DNA of 64,000 bases from Halocafeteria seosinensis (GCA_001687465.1 LVLI01000190.1:62001-126000); one strand, 5' to 3'; positions 49,101-61,862 are shown, numbered from the stretch's first letter. Notes: generated by a model from the letters alone, not told the origin. Numbers and translations: made by a program.

Positions 49101-50663
49101 GTTTTGCGCAGAGAAAGTGGTAACATATTTGCGGCTAACGGACTGGGATGTATTCTTGCTGAACAAGGTCGTGTAGAATACGCTAGGGATGTATTTGCTC
49201 ATGTGAGAGAAGCTGATCAGGATGTACGCCCCGCAACTGTTAATCTTGCTCACTGTTTCCTGGTCAACGGCAATGCTCAACATGCAATCCAGCTTTATAA
49301 AAAGGCGTTGAAGAAGTTTTACGGGGGTGGCGGAGGCTCTGCTGTTGCTGTAACTACAGGTGATAAGTCGGCTTCGGCTGGCCCAACGTCTGGGGAGGAC
49401 TTGTTGATGGCAGGATCGTCGCGCAGTCTTATATCAGAACGAATTTCAGTGATGTGCTGCCTTGCAAGAGCATACACCGAAGTAAAGAAGCATCAGGAGG
49501 CAATTGATGTGTTGAAATCAGCACTGATCATGCAGCCAGACAACATGCAGTTGTGGTACAACATGGCGTATGCGCGCGGTGAAGAAGCCTTACGCATTCT
49601 GGGTTTACCACCAACCGAGAGAGAATTATGGCAAGTAGAACGTGGTTCAATGCATTTGCAGTATGCCCTTCGTTTGTTCAAGAAACTCCAGGACTATCTG
49701 GATGAGAGGATTGCTAATGACTCTGAGTTGCAGGGAAGTGATGCAAACCGAGAGAACAAGAAGAAGATAATGGAGAAAATCGGGTTTTCACCTAGCTCGG
49801 TGAAGCGTTTTATTGCTCATTGTGAGAAATTTCTGGGAGAAGCAGAGAAGCATCTTCGGGATGCGCGCTTGCGAGAAGAGAAGAAGCGACAGGAAGAAGC
49901 CAAGCGTGCCGCTGAACTTGAACAGGCTAAGCGGACCAAAGAGGAAGAAAAACGGCTTCGGGAGGAAGAGGAAAGACTTCGTCGTGAGAATGAACAAGCC
50001 AAAGCCAAAGAGTTGGCCACAAAGCTGGCTGATCTTCGGGAACAATGGGAGCAGCAGGAAGCGAACAAGAAGGAAGCGGAAAAGAATAAGCGGAAGCTGA
50101 GCAAGGCGGCCGCGAAGCGGAAGGAAATCGATAACTCTGTTGAGAAACTGGATGAAATCGATAGCGATGAAGATCTTAGTGGTCCTGTAATGCTTGAAAG
50201 CCGAAGAGTTAATTTCCGTCAGGCCGCACGCGAATCTGGTTTAGATACGTCGCAAAACGAAGCCGAACTCTTGCAACAGTTGTTTGGGGAAGATCCTGAC
50301 GACGAGGAAGCAGCTGCTGGAGAAAACGGACAACATGGCTCCGGGGGCGCAGAGACAAACGGGGACATCACGGCGGATGAAATAGCTGGATTGTTCCATG
50401 TGGAGACTCATGATCAAGGAGGGGATGAAGAAGACGCTCTCCGAGAGATCTTCGGCGAAGGGGACGATAGTGACGAAGAGAATCTTGACGGTGCTGGTGA
50501 CGCAGAGTACGATGAAACGCAGGATCACGAAGATGATGCTGAGGCATCAGCGAGCTCCTCTGCGAACAAGCGTGCGGCTCCTGATGATTATGTCGATGAG
50601 GAAGGTAACAACAAGAAACGTGCAAAGCATGTCGTGGAGGGCGATGAAGACGAAGACGAGTAA
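46120..50663 (+). CDS. CTR9: PAF1 complex subunit CTR9
   Basis: TPR scaffold of the PAF1 complex, which travels with RNA polymerase II and promotes histone H2B ubiquitination. Exons 46120-46446, 46551-46617 and 46699-50663 give 1452 residues; human CTR9 has 1173. The N-terminus has YVIRIPLYNQ and QEIIQILKEE, matching the family's IEIPL and ISILKQE elements. At least 12 TPRs follow, e.g. ALGHCLYKLGHIEVAKKAF, LTGLAILIEHYHG, GNIFAANGLGCILAEQGR and TVNLAHCFLVNGNAQHAI. The C-terminus is a long charged helix (EEKKRQEEAKRAAELEQAK) and an acidic tail ending DEDEDE, both typical. Extra length comes from insertions near residues 100-210 and 850-880. The small second exon (67 bases) is needed to hold the frame. 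Confidence 0.95.
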
Positions 50664-50924
50664 ACTGAACGAAATGTTTGCTTGCCACGCTCTTGATGTT
50701 TACTTGATGTAATTAGGGAGCCATTTTGGAACATCCTGTCATACTGATTTCTTTTTCCCGGCCATTATTGAATATACTTTAACATATGAATGAGTTCGTG
50801 CTATTGAATCCGTACAGCGTGCTCTTGTATAGCCAATAAATCCCGCCGATAGTGGTGGTGGCCTCAGCAATTTGTTGATTCATTGCATACATAGTAAGAA
50901 GTAGACATAGTAGTCTGAACGACA

Positions 50925-52201
50925 ATGGCTACTACTGCAGAAGCAAAAGCACCTAGTGCTTTTCAGACGGCGCAGAGCGATGCGTTTGCCGGAAAGTGGG
51001 ACGATTTAGATGTACGTCAAGTTTGAAGGTGACACACTTTATTCATCATTGAACATGGTGGTGATGACGTCTTTTCTCTTGTTTATTTACCTTCTATTTT
51101 TCTACACTTTTATTACAGTATGACCTTGGAAATTTGGCAGCCTTTGATAGCCACCCTGTGGACGGGGAGGCGCTGAAGAGGAGCAAGGAGAAGTACTTGC
51201 AGCAGTTGACTCGCGATAATACACAGTTGTTGGTGCGGCACTTGTTTGAGTTGCCCGTAGAAAAGTCAGAAGATGGGCCAGAAGTGGGTTTTTATGCAGT
51301 GTTTGTTGATGGTCCCTCACCTCTTACAACGGCTCTGTATTCCTGTTTTCTTAACTTTGTGTGTATGCAGGCACAACTTCCGGCAGGTACTTCGAAATTC
51401 CCACGTATGAGGCCTATCCCGGAACAGAAGCCTGAGACAAGGTGGGAGAAATTTGCCAGAGAGAAAGGTATACAAAAGAAAAAGAAGAGTAGAAAAGTAT
51501 GGGATGAAACTGATAAGGAATGGAAAGCACCGTGGGGAATGAACAAGGCGAATGATACAAAGGATTGGATGGTGGAAGTAAAGCCTGGAGAAGACCCATA
51601 TCAAGATCCATTTGAGAAGAAAACTTTAGAAAAAGAACAAAAAGTTGTGCAGAATAAGTTGAACAGAGTTAAAAACTTACAAAGGAATTCCAAAGAGTCG
51701 AATAAGACACCGGCTGGTATACCTACCCAGCTCTCCATGGAAGAAGGAAAGGTCGACGGGCCTACAGGCCAAGGCAAGAAACGAAAGGGCAAACCTAAAG
51801 GAGAAGCTTTAGATACCAAGGAAAAGAGATTGCGTGCTGCCCAAATATCAACTGCGAGTATAGGTAAATTTGATGCTCAGTTGCCTGGAGAACCAGACAG
51901 GCCACGGGATCCCAAGAAGCGGAAGCGTATGCCTGTGGAAGCATCCGTTGAAAAAGAGCACGCCAGAGACAGCGATATCCTGCGCAAAGTACTACACGGC
52001 AGCGGCGAAGGCGAAGGCACTGAGCATGCAGGTGTTAAAAGCTCTGGTAAAGCAAAGAGAAAGGGCAAAGGCAAGAACTCCTCGTCCCGAGAAACTCCTG
52101 TGGCCACACCCACAGGCACCGCTCAAGCCAAGAAAAAACAGAAACGTGCGTCAGCGGCTGCCACCGCGAAGAAATCTCCAAAGGGAAAGAAAGGAAAATG
52201 A
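50925..52201 (+). CDS. RRS1: Ribosome biogenesis regulatory protein RRS1
   Basis: Nucleolar factor that, with RPF2, recruits the 5S RNP to pre-60S particles. Exons 50925-51011, 51119-51283 and 51371-52201 give 360 residues. The RRS1 core is clear: YDLGNLAAFD and LTRDNTQLLVRHLFELP in the N-terminal part. Next come LPREK-like KFPRMRPIPEQKPETRWEKF, AREKGIQKKKKSRKVWDE, WKAPWGMNKANDTKDWMVEV and EDPYQDPFEKK. The C-terminal half is lysine-rich and disordered. The 87-base segment 51284-51370 (GTGGGT to ATGCAG) has no stop and is a multiple of three. I treat it as an intron because it falls between conserved blocks and would add residues the family lacks. Confidence 0.93.
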
Positions 52202-52983
52202 TTACATCTAAGAGTGTGTATTCCCTCCCATCCGTAATGTGTGTTTTTTCTCTTTCGTGCATAGTTCCACCGTTAGCATTCTGGTCGTGCACGATGGCGT
52301 GTCGTGCACAAGAAAATTCAACAACAGCGACTCTTTTTTCCTGTGTTCCATCGTCGGCTATGTTCGGGCCGTTCTTTTGTTGTCGCCGTTTTCCGTCAGC
52401 TTGGTAGAGTGGCCACTGGCCAGTAAAGTGGCGCGACTCGCCGCGCAGCGCTGGTCGCAACCGACAATCTTCTCCAGTTTTCATCGAACTCCCAAAAGAA
52501 ACAGGAACCAGACAGACCCGCGCCGAGTTGGGTTGGTTGCACCCTTTCGAAAATTGTTATTGCTGGTGTGAGAAAAGTGCATAAATGTCTGTACTCTCTC
52601 TGTCTGACGTGAATTATGGCAGAGTCCCTCGTCGGCTAAAGTTTTTTTTTTTTTCGCGCCAAAAAACCATTCGATTACATAAAGTAACAAACAGCCCTCC
52701 GAGGCTATTCTCGTTGTTTATTCCCTGGGCACAGTCCATCTGCATCCTTCTGCGGCTCTGTGCCTGGATCCGAGCAAAAGAGAGCCACAGGTGTGCGCCT
52801 CGCCACTTTGGAGTAAACGGAACGTATTCATTCCCCATCCCTGGGGGAAAGAGAGGCGAGGAGAGCAGACAACGTGTGGGCGGGGCAAGGAAGCAAAGTT
52901 ACCGGCCATCCTTCCAGCTAAGCTAAGATTGTGTGTGGGGACTGGAGTTGTTATCGTGAATATATTTGCACAAGCAACTAAGA
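52202..52983. other. Intergenic between RRS1 and the p25-alpha-like gene
   Basis: About 780 bases with a T run near 52640-52652. No gene recognised; it holds the RRS1 3' end and the next promoter. Confidence 0.5.
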
Positions 52984-55900
52984 ATGGCGGCTCCCGGAGC
53001 CGCCCTAGGATTGCAACTGGCATCGCTCATGCATGCTTCCGGACAAGGAGAAGAGGCCACAGGACGGCAACATGGGTTGAGTTTTCATCGTATCCCATCG
53101 GCTGCACCGGGAGGACTTTCTCGGGGATCAAGTGCGAAAAGCTTAACGAGAACGCCGAGCCAGCATCAGGTTGTAGCGCCCCGCATCATTGGAAGTCCCT
53201 CCGCTGAAGTTCGCGACAAGAAGACTGCAGTTAGAACTTCTGAAGAGACGCTAGTGATGTCCATAGCGTCTGCTCTGGTCACACCTCAAAGGAAAATGCC
53301 CCAGAAGCACCGGTCGTCGCATCAGTTCGATATGGAGGAGTCTGTGGCGCACCGCGCTACTTCAGTGTTCGAATATTACTGCACACGAGCTAGTATGACA
53401 AACGTCGAATCCATGGGAAATCTTATGTTTAAACGAGTAAGTTAGAGTGCGAAATCTTAGATTAAGAGTCTTTCTTTTTGCATATACTATCTAAGTCGTT
53501 GTTGTTTTGAACGCAGTTCTTGCGAGAAGCTGGTATGAAACCGGATACAGCAGCGCTGAGCGAGTGTGACCTCATATTCAAGAAGACAACTGGTCATTTC
53601 CAAGGAAGTTCGGGAGAATCTAAGCTCGTGTTTCAGACATTTCTGCAAGCTTTAGCGAGAGTGGTATTGAATCGGAGAATTCTCCAATATTTTGAACAAA
53701 ATTTTCAGCCACCGCACAGGCCCGCCAGTGAACACGATGAGGATGCCATAGAAGAATGTTGCAGCGTTGCTATCACACTGCTAGCCACGGGCAGACGCTT
53801 GGAACCACCTCCGCCTGCAACAGACCTGCTCTCGGATGATGCAGTACTCGCAATGCAGGAAAATGAAGAGGTGCTCCATAGACTATTCTACTATTATACC
53901 CGGTACACAGATTTTTTGATGAGTTATGAAAAGGCGGTATTATTTAGTAAAGAATTTGCGATCTTCCCTAATCTCTTGAATAAAGCTGTTTTGATGTCTG
54001 TCTACCGAGCAATTTCCCCGGAGCTACAGCCTCTGACATATCCAGGCTTCCTGGAGTTTCTGGGCCGGGTGGCGCTCTTGGCATTCTCTCGCCCAGGTTT
54101 GGTGGAGGACCATACGTTTGCTGGAGACAAACTTCGTGGTTTATTTGCAAGATTGAGAGTGTGTCAAAAAATGACAGATATCATAACCGAAGAAGAATCG
54201 ACCGGGTCTGCTCGTTACGGAAAACTACCCGATCACGTTTTGTGGGGGGAAAGCGAAAAAAAGGAAAATGCTAATATTTCAAATATATCTCCGAAAAAGA
54301 GCTTTGGAAGATTAAACATGGACGAAATTGGTATGCAACGCTTGCACAGATCGTCAACGTTTAGACAACAGGATGACGAAGGTTCGCCTCCCGTCACAAC
54401 TCATCAGGCCACCAATGTAGTTAAGTGGTCGCCTACCACGGATAATAGCGATGAATTTCTCCAGCCAATACCGGAAAGCAAACAAAACAAATCAACCGAA
54501 GAAAAAACAGGAGGTTCTGAATCTTCAGACAGCTCCGTGGAACGGGTTGTACAAGAGGGTCAGCTGGAGTTTACCGGACTTCATAGAACTGCACACACTG
54601 ACAGCACTGATCAGGAGAGTTCTAGCCAAACTTACCACGGAAAAACTGATACACGTTCGGGCACAACTGGGTCGTACTCTGAGGAACAATACAATTCTGT
54701 TGTGTCTTCAGTACAGAACATGCAGGTAACAATGCAGGATCATACTCGTAGGACTGTTGTGAGGTCCCCTGTCTCAACGAAGGAAGCATCTGTGGTTAAT
54801 GCATCTACCGGCGCTAGTCCCATAGGGATTAACGAGAGCACCCCCTCTTCGACCCGCTTTTCTCCCGAGTTTCAGAGCTTGGCTAAGACAGCGGAACCAC
54901 CGTCGCGAGACACCGCAGGATCGAACACGAGCTATTTGTACAGGAGCTCGTCGCGTGTGACTTTCGCAGCAGAAGACTCGGTAGCTAGCGCTTCCTCATC
55001 TAAGGCAGCTTACAGGTATAACTCTTTCCGCTCGCTTTCAAAAAAGCACATTACTTCCCCGTCGAGTCCAACGGCGCATGTTGCCCCTACCGGCGACACC
55101 CAGTCTCCAGGTAGCGAGAGCAGCACACCGGATTTGGAAGCAAGCTATACGGGTGGTTCAGTTCCTCCAGAGGATTCCCAACGTCAAGCAGGATTTATGA
55201 GAGCACACAGCGGAGTTGGTAGTAGCAAGGGCGCTCACAGCGTAGCTTCCTCCGGAAGGGGAGGAGCTAGCACCGTTTCCAAGAAGAAGGCTAGCCAACG
55301 GCTAAAGGGGCATTGGTCCTTTTATGGACAGGGGAAATCCACACAAGACAGGGTTGCCGAAAACGAAGAACGAAGACTTCGAGATGCGCGAGCGCAACAG
55401 GTTGGCGATAGTGCTGACTACGAAATGCAGGTCCGCGTAGGAACCCGACCGGATGACGCGTCGGCAAAGGAAATCGCACAGCAGCAGTTAACTATCCAAG
55501 CACCGAAGAGAAGTATCCATGATTTCGTTAAAGTCGACGTTGTAGATTCGATACTGAAACACTATTTTGAGAAGTTTGAAACGAAGTTGAAGCCGGTTTT
55601 TGAAATATATGCTGGCCTCCAAGATCCGTCCAACACTTCGAAATGCAGCTTTCGAAACTTCCAGAGCATGATGAAGGATATCAACCTTTTTGACGATTAC
55701 GTGAATGCCTTTGATGTGTACCTACAACTCTTGTGTGTTGTGGAACGTAGCCAGCGCTCTTTAGTTGACCCGTATCGGTCGCGGGGTACAACCCTAGAGG
55801 AAATCCGGCGACTGAATGAACAATCACGGCAGTTCGAAACGGCTGGCTTTTGCGACGAACGGGAAAGAGATGACAAAAATAACAAATGGGTTGCGCGTCA

Positions 55901-57653
55901 CTTGAGTTTCCATCAATGGTTTGAGGGTTTAGTGCGAATGGCTGAGATGACACGTCAGGAATCCCGCATGGTACACGGGGTAGCGGATATCGAGGAGGAT
56001 CTGGACTCCGTCAACGCCGCCTTAGCCCACGCTAAAGAATTCTTTACCTACCGAATCGAACCTCTATTTCAGTTAGCCGAAGCCACAAAAGAAGAACTGA
56101 AGATGTTTCGCAGTGCAGAAGTACAAAGATGCATCTCAGACGAACAGCGACTGCTGGAAATGTTTTTTGCGCACTATAGTGATGTAACAAATGTAAGAGG
56201 AGACGTTCTTACCCATGATTCTACGCTACGCTTAGGTGATTCTGGGCAAGAACATTCAGCGGAAAGCTTGGAACGGAAAAAGGTACTGGATTTTGATAAT
56301 TTCTTGAAGTTATGCTATGATGCATCCGTTGTGCCAAAATTGGCACATACTTCAGTTGTTATGTCAGCTTTCAAGAGTGCAGCCAGGCTGTCGTACACTG
56401 AGTCTGGTGGGGACGAGAGTTTATCACGGTCATCGCAAGGCTTTTTGGGAAAGGCAGATAGACTAAGCTTCAGGGAATTCCAGTTCGCGGTTTTCCTTCT
56501 TGCTCAGCGTGGCTTCACGCAGCCGTTCCTCCGACGTAAATTCCGTGGCGCTCCAGCTAAGCTCCAGGGGCTTTTTGCCTGGATAAGGGGTGCACCAGGC
56601 CATCCTATTGAAGGTTTGTCCAGAGCTGAATGGGAAAGAGGGTATTCGTACAGAGGCCGCACCATCACGGGTGAAGCGTCTGTTTCCTGGGGAAACTCAG
56701 CATTCTTTTGCATCGGTGAATCAGCTGCACATAACACATTCGGTAGGAAGAGCGGCAGTGATAAAACCTCCCCGATGAAGGCTTTAAGCGATCACGCTGG
56801 GGACTATTCTGCGAACCCGAAGGAGGAGGACAGGGACAGGGGCGTTTCACAAGAAGAGGCGGCGCCTGGTGGCGAGCGCCAGGAGAGTTTACTGGAAGCC
56901 CTTAGTCGTCGATCAACAGGTGTTGGCGACGAAACTGCACAAGAAGAAGCTCTAGACGAAACGTGGATAGACCAAGACGATAGTAGACAGCAAGCCCTTA
57001 CAATGGTTTTGCGAGAAATGGAGGACGGTGTAGCGCACCAGCGAGTCCAAACTCACCAAACCACGAACGGTCATACATCCGACCCTGCCAACGCCTTACC
57101 AGATCCTCCGAAGCATGTCCAGGTACCTTATTATCCATCTGAAAAGGAAACATTTACGAAGAGTACCTCTGGTATGGGTAGAAACACTAGGAAGCGGGGA
57201 ACGTCAACAATGACGTCCCCTGCTGCAAAAGTGCACCGTACTCCAACTACCACCAGGGCTCCTGGTGAAGATTATTTTCTCAAGCGAATGAGTGCTGCCA
57301 AAACAGAACGAATGAAAAGAGGCTGGATTGAGCATCTAAGAAACAACCAGTGGAACGTTAATCCTAATGAAAGTAAGCAACGCCAACTCAGCCACTCGGC
57401 AAGAGCGTCAGAGCGAATGAGCGGATACCCGATGCTACGGACGGCAAGCCGCGCGTCACAGAAAGAGCCCTGCTCATCTCCATCCTACGCGCGACAAAGG
57501 AATTCCAAAACGTCGTCACGGAAGCGTGATGTAACTTCCAAACAGTTATCGCCAAGCACTATGCGAAGTTTAAGCAAGGAAGTAGCTGCTGCACTTGCCA
57601 ATGGAGATGCGTATCAAGGAGATGAATTCTTAACTCCTCGTTCCTTAGACTAA
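52984..57653 (+). CDS. Large p25-alpha (TPPP)/EF-hand-like domain protein
   Basis: Exons 52984-53436 and 53517-57653 give 1529 residues. The first module spans the intron (VFEYYCTRASMTNVESMGNLMFKR, then FLREAGMKPDTAALSECDLIF, and FQTFLQALARVV). It has the helix spacing of p25-alpha/TPPP domains, which bind and bundle microtubules. Similar helical modules recur near residues 270-360 (LTYPGFLEFLGRVALLAF), 820-960 (VVDSILKHYFEKFETKLKPVF then LSFHQWFEGLVRMAEMT) and 1100-1160 (FDNFLKLCYDASVV then LSFREFQFAVFLLAQRGF). A long Ser/Thr-rich linker joins them, and the tail is basic and Ser-rich. I know no named orthologue with this four-module layout. A role on microtubules or in the flagellum is inference. 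Start chosen as the first ATG in frame (MAAPGAALG). Confidence 0.75.
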
Positions 57654-58175
57654 TCGCGAACTTCGGTCTACAGTATTTTCCAAGGGCTTTTGTCTGACCA
57701 AAAATACACTGCAACACATGGCATGGTCGTGTTTAGTAATTTCCGCGAGAATTCCAGCCAACACCGTTCCACAGGTCTCGAAAAAACCAATGACTGAGGT
57801 TGAAGTTTGTGAGCACATCAATCTTTTCGTTGCTTGTTCGCCCCACATTTCGAACCTCTGCATCACCGCTCGTGGCATCGTTTTGGTTGGTTCTATCGGT
57901 CCCTGGTACCAATAGTGGGTAAGTTTTTAGTTAATCCATCAAGTTGTACAGGGAGCTTGCTTTGTCCTCTCACTGTTAGACTGGTTAGCCCAGCTCAACT
58001 AGCTTGAGATTGTGTCACTGGCTTCCCTCCTCAGCTTCCCCAAGAAATCCTTTTTGTTATTACTCCCTGTCCGGTTATTTCACTTGGCTGCATGCTTTGT
58101 TGCTCTACGGATGTGCAGCAGATAACTGATATAGGATTCGCTGGGCTCCCCCTTTTATAATTTTAGGATACTAAA
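57654..58175. other. Upstream region of uL14
   Basis: 522 bases. A TATA-like TTTATAA lies at 58154-58160, 16 bases before the uL14 ATG; ATAATTTTAG there could also be a 3' splice site of a 5' UTR intron. No other gene seen. Confidence 0.45.
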
Positions 58176-58716
58176 ATGTCTAAGCGTGGACGTGGTGGTG
58201 CCACAGGTAAGTTCCCTCCTTCGATGCTCTTCCAGGACTTTTTTTGCTCCTCTTGTAGCTCCCCTGTCACTTGACCCTGTAGGAGATGAAGTGTGATCCA
58301 TGATATTTACGTGCTTGTGTGCAGGCGCCAAGTTCCGTATGACATTGGGTCTCCCCAATGGAGCTTTGATTAACTGTGCCGATAACTCTGGTGCCAAGAA
58401 CTTGTATATCGTTGCCGTCGCTGGAACTGGCGCTCGTCTCAATCGTTTGCCGGCAGCAGCACCAGGTGATTATGTTATGGCCACAGTGAAGAAGGGAAAG
58501 CCCGAGCTCAGGAAGAAAGTGTCACCAGCAGTCATCATTCGGCAGAGAAAAGCCTGGAGACGTAAGAATGGTGTGTTCATCTACTTCGAAGATAACGCTG
58601 GAGTGATCGTCAACCCAAAAGGAGAAATGAAGGGATCAACCATCACTGGTCCAGTTGCCAAAGAGTGCGCCGATTTGTGGCCGAGGATCGCCAGTCATGC
58701 AGGCAGTATCCTATAA
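58176..58716 (+). CDS. RPL23: 60S ribosomal protein L23 (uL14)
   Basis: Large-subunit protein at the subunit interface near the GTPase-factor site. Exon 1 (58176-58206) encodes [10 protein letters not shown] plus one base. After a 118-base intron, exon 2 (58325-58716) completes 140 residues, exactly the usual eukaryotic length. Conserved blocks include [67 protein letters not shown] and [18 protein letters not shown]. The early intron is longer than most in the window, as is common in ribosomal protein genes. No anomaly. Confidence 0.98.
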
Positions 58717-58857
58717 GAGATTCAAACTGGTAGTAATGCTTTCACTTTGAAGCACGCCGTAAGACGATGTTGTCCATTTTTGGAATAATAGGCAGTGAAA
58801 ATGTCACGAGCTACGCTATCCTGGTTACACAGTATGTTCAACATTCTTTGATGGGAA

Positions 58858-60137
58858 TTATGGCTCTCTATTTCCTCTGTCGCGTAATCCGTCTTGCTCA
58901 TCAGCGGGACTCATAGACTCATCCAAGACCAGTTCTGTGTCGTCATCATCCAGGATACTGTAAGTACCTCGCTGAGTGGTACTCTTGGGTCGTTGGTTCC
59001 TTTTATCGTTTCCTTGATTATGTTCATTTTCTTGATTTAGAGGCATTCGGTCGATGTCCTCGTTTTCTTCATCATTCGGCTCCGCATTCAAGGATCTGTA
59101 ATTGCTCAGCAGGAGTCACTGCGAACTTTGACTCTTTAAGATTTTGAGTAATACTTACGAGTATTGACCTGGGGTCGTATTTCTTCGTTCGTTCTTGTAC
59201 CTGCGTATTTTCTCGGCCACTGACTGAAACCGATTCTTCACTCCTGTTCCCATATTCTGCACGCCTCTCTTGATGCTTCCCCATGTATCGCTTTCACCTT
59301 GGCTTCTTTCCAACGCCTCCGCCACTGATAGAGATCTCCGTTGAGGTTGTCCTTGCCCGTTTTGTCCACGGAGTCGCTGAGATCTTCTCCAGTATTCTTG
59401 TTCAGCCTGTAAAGTGTTCTTTATCGGTGTCGTCGAACGGAACAGTAGAGAAGCGGGCACCTTACCTGAACGTATGCCGCCAAACGGGGGTCCCGACGCA
59501 GAATCTCTGCTCCTTCTTCACTATCCAGCATCTGTGCGTACGAGAAGTACGTAAAGAGTTTTCGATGACAATAACATTTCAATAGAGGGGAACAGCGTAC
59601 TTCGAATAACTGAGCGTCGGTCATCACACTTCGGCCCTGGGACCGAGTTGGCATACTCGAGCCTGGCACTTTCAGGAAGTCTCGAGGAAGAGGATGTCTC
59701 CACGTTCCATGACTATCCCGTCGAGGAACCCGCTCTCTTTCACTGGGAGTGCAAAAGACTCATCACACACCGTACTGTATCTACATATTCCCCAGTATCA
59801 CCCACCTTTGGTGTTGTGCACCTTGAGGCGGGGCAGTGCTAGTATGTTGTTGCGAAGTGTGACTAACATCCTCGGCTTCAGAACTAGCTGCGCTAGTAGG
59901 CTGTTGAGACCCTTCAGTTTGGGAGTTCTGTATTTGCAGGAGTTGGTCTATTGAATCCTCTACACGCCCTTCTGCAGCATTCGCAATAATGTTCAAGGAG
60001 TACGAAACACATGCTCTAGGCACATTCCCCCTACCATTGGCCTCCAATATCGTCTGAATTACAGTGTCGTCTATATCCTGAAACATGGAGCGTAATGTAC
60101 CCATTACCTCCTCCATAGTGAGTCGTTGTTCAGCCAT
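58858..60137 (-). CDS. CUE-domain protein, CUEDC1-like
   Basis: CUE domains bind mono-ubiquitin. Six exons (60035-60137, 59806-59971, 59601-59742, 59466-59531, 59159-59406, 58858-59095) give 320 residues. The domain is residues 1-51, split by intron 1 between the second and third helix: MEEVMGTLRSMFQDIDDTVI and QTILEAN, then EGRVEDSIDQLLQIQ. The MF and LL dipeptides that contact ubiquitin are present. The middle has PLPRDFLKVP and LDSEEGAEILRRDPRLAAYV, resembling the conserved D/E-phi-LRR element of CUEDC1. The C-terminal half has a helix (RGVQNMGTGVKNRFQSVAEK) and an acidic, Asn/Asp/Gln-rich end. I chose MAEQRLT (60137); an in-frame ATG at 60158 would add seven residues. A role in ubiquitin-linked trafficking is inference. 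Confidence 0.85.
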
Positions 60138-61151
60138 TCTTCGTTGTTTTCCGAGCACACAACTTCTGAGGATATTCTTGCACCAAGGGAATATTCAACC
60201 CCTCGTCACGCACACACGAGTAAAGACAAAAAAAAGAAAAAAAAAAAGAAAAGCAATAGATTAATCTTATCAAAACATATGACAATTTAAACAAACAGTG
60301 GAAACAGGTATTCTCAGACGCGATTCATAATGATTCATGTCAAAGAACGGAGTCCCAGATTGAGGTTGAAGTCCCGCAATCTGCGAGGCTGAACAATGTT
60401 AGCTTCACTCAGCGGTATATATGTGTACTTGTACGCGTATATCTAAGGTGTGGTTTCGAGGTGAAGTGTAATTGCAACTTTAGCGTTGGGTATTCGCGAT
60501 GTATCTGGCCTACGCGACGGTGAACCCTGAAGCAGGGAGACAAGCCGTATTCTCCGTGGAGAATTTCTCCCATGGTAGGGCAAGACGCCACCTCGGATTG
60601 GCACACTTTCCTCATCTATGTATACCAATTTGGCGTATACATAGTAACGTCGCAAAGGGCAGGCGGTAAGCGTGGCAACATCGTGCCTGCGGTTCCGTTG
60701 CGGCTCGCCAGTGGCCACGTCATGTTGCAAATTGGTTCCGAGAGTCTATTATCTCCGGAAGTTCAGACTGGAACTCTCAGTAAGATCCAGTTAGGAAGAG
60801 TCCACATTGCGGTGAGCCACTGGTGACCACAAGTTGGTCCACATTGGACTCCACAACTACAAGTGTGGTCAAGTTCAACATCGTATGTGAAGCTCACTGT
60901 GAACGCCGCAAGCGGGGTATTCGCCCACCGGTTCATTTTATCGGAAGTAACGCGAGTTGATTGTGCGGATCATTTCAAGGATCAGTCTTATTTCTCCTGT
61001 GGAAAGAAGAACTCCCCCCGCCAAGAACAGGCACATCAATCTACTGCAGTGTGCAAGCTGCTGCTCCATGCATGGCTAGCCTGGCGCACGTGCGGGTAGT
61101 AGTGAGGTTAATAAGTTAAACCCCAAGACTCCCTTCCTGCAGAAACTTATC
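60138..61151. other. 1 kb gene-free stretch with a poly(A) tract
   Basis: Divergent upstream region of the CUE gene and serine-rich family copy A. An A-rich tract lies at 60229-60255. No gene recognised. Confidence 0.45.
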
Positions 61152-61862
61152 ATGTATTGTGGATCCTCTAAAAAGGATGCATCGATTCGTGCAAGGAAGG
61201 AAGTAGAAAGGAGTGCTTGTACTGATTCCGGAAACAATCGGCAAGCAGCAGGAGCCTCAAACGACGGCAACTCCCGACAGAAGAAGGTACTGGTTCTTCC
61301 TGATTCTCAAAGATCGTCATCGCTGGGAATCAATGGCTCTGTGCGCATGGATTACGGGCAGAGGTCGTCCCAACGTCCATCCTTAGAAGCATCGATTCGG
61401 CGACAAACCTGTAAGGATGGATATGGAGGCACTGAATACGATAACATTGTTTTTGATGAAAGTAAAGAGTTCCACAAAAGTAAAGACAGTACAGCAACAG
61501 ATGCCAAGTCTCTGCATAGTTCGAACAGCAGTGGTAAGCCAACTGGCACGGAAGATGCTGATGAAGGCCGGCCGGGAACCCCTCCACCTCTTTGTGGGGA
61601 GATGACGCTACGCAAGGAATACTGTATCAAGAGTGGCAAGAAAAACAAGAAACAGCAATATAAGCGACTAGGGGGATCGAAAAGCTCTTTGGGCAGTCGA
61701 AGCAGTATCGGAGGGGCCAGTGAAAGTGTCGACCTGGCGCAAGACATGACGAGTTGCGCGTCGCAAAACCAGCAATCTGCAGTGGATTTTGATGACAAGG
61801 AACAGGATATCACTCAAAATACCAACAGCTCGTCTGATGACTCCTCTGATGGCTCTCCATGA
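61152..61862 (+). CDS. Serine-rich protein of an unrecognised family, copy A
   Basis: Single open frame, 236 residues, no membrane segment. The block KVLVLPDSQRSSSLGING, followed by VRMDYGQRSSQRPSLEAS and IRRQTCKDGYGG (about residues 45-94), is shared almost word for word with copy B 1.4 kb downstream. Further shared short motifs in the same order are P-TPPPL, EYCIK, KRLGGSKSSLGSRSSI, DLAQDMTSCA and an acidic Ser/Asp tail. The RRQT and RxxS patterns look like basophilic kinase sites, which is inference. No known domain recognised. The 5' end is uncertain: the first 40 residues are not shared and an upstream exon is possible. Confidence 0.7.
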   Translation: MYCGSSKKDASIRARKEVERSACTDSGNNRQAAGASNDGNSRQKKVLVLPDSQRSSSLGINGSVRMDYGQRSSQRPSLEASIRRQTCKDGYGGTEYDNIVFDESKEFHKSKDSTATDAKSLHSSNSSGKPTGTEDADEGRPGTPPPLCGEMTLRKEYCIKSGKKNKKQQYKRLGGSKSSLGSRSSIGGASESVDLAQDMTSCASQNQQSAVDFDDKEQDITQNTNSSSDDSSDGSP

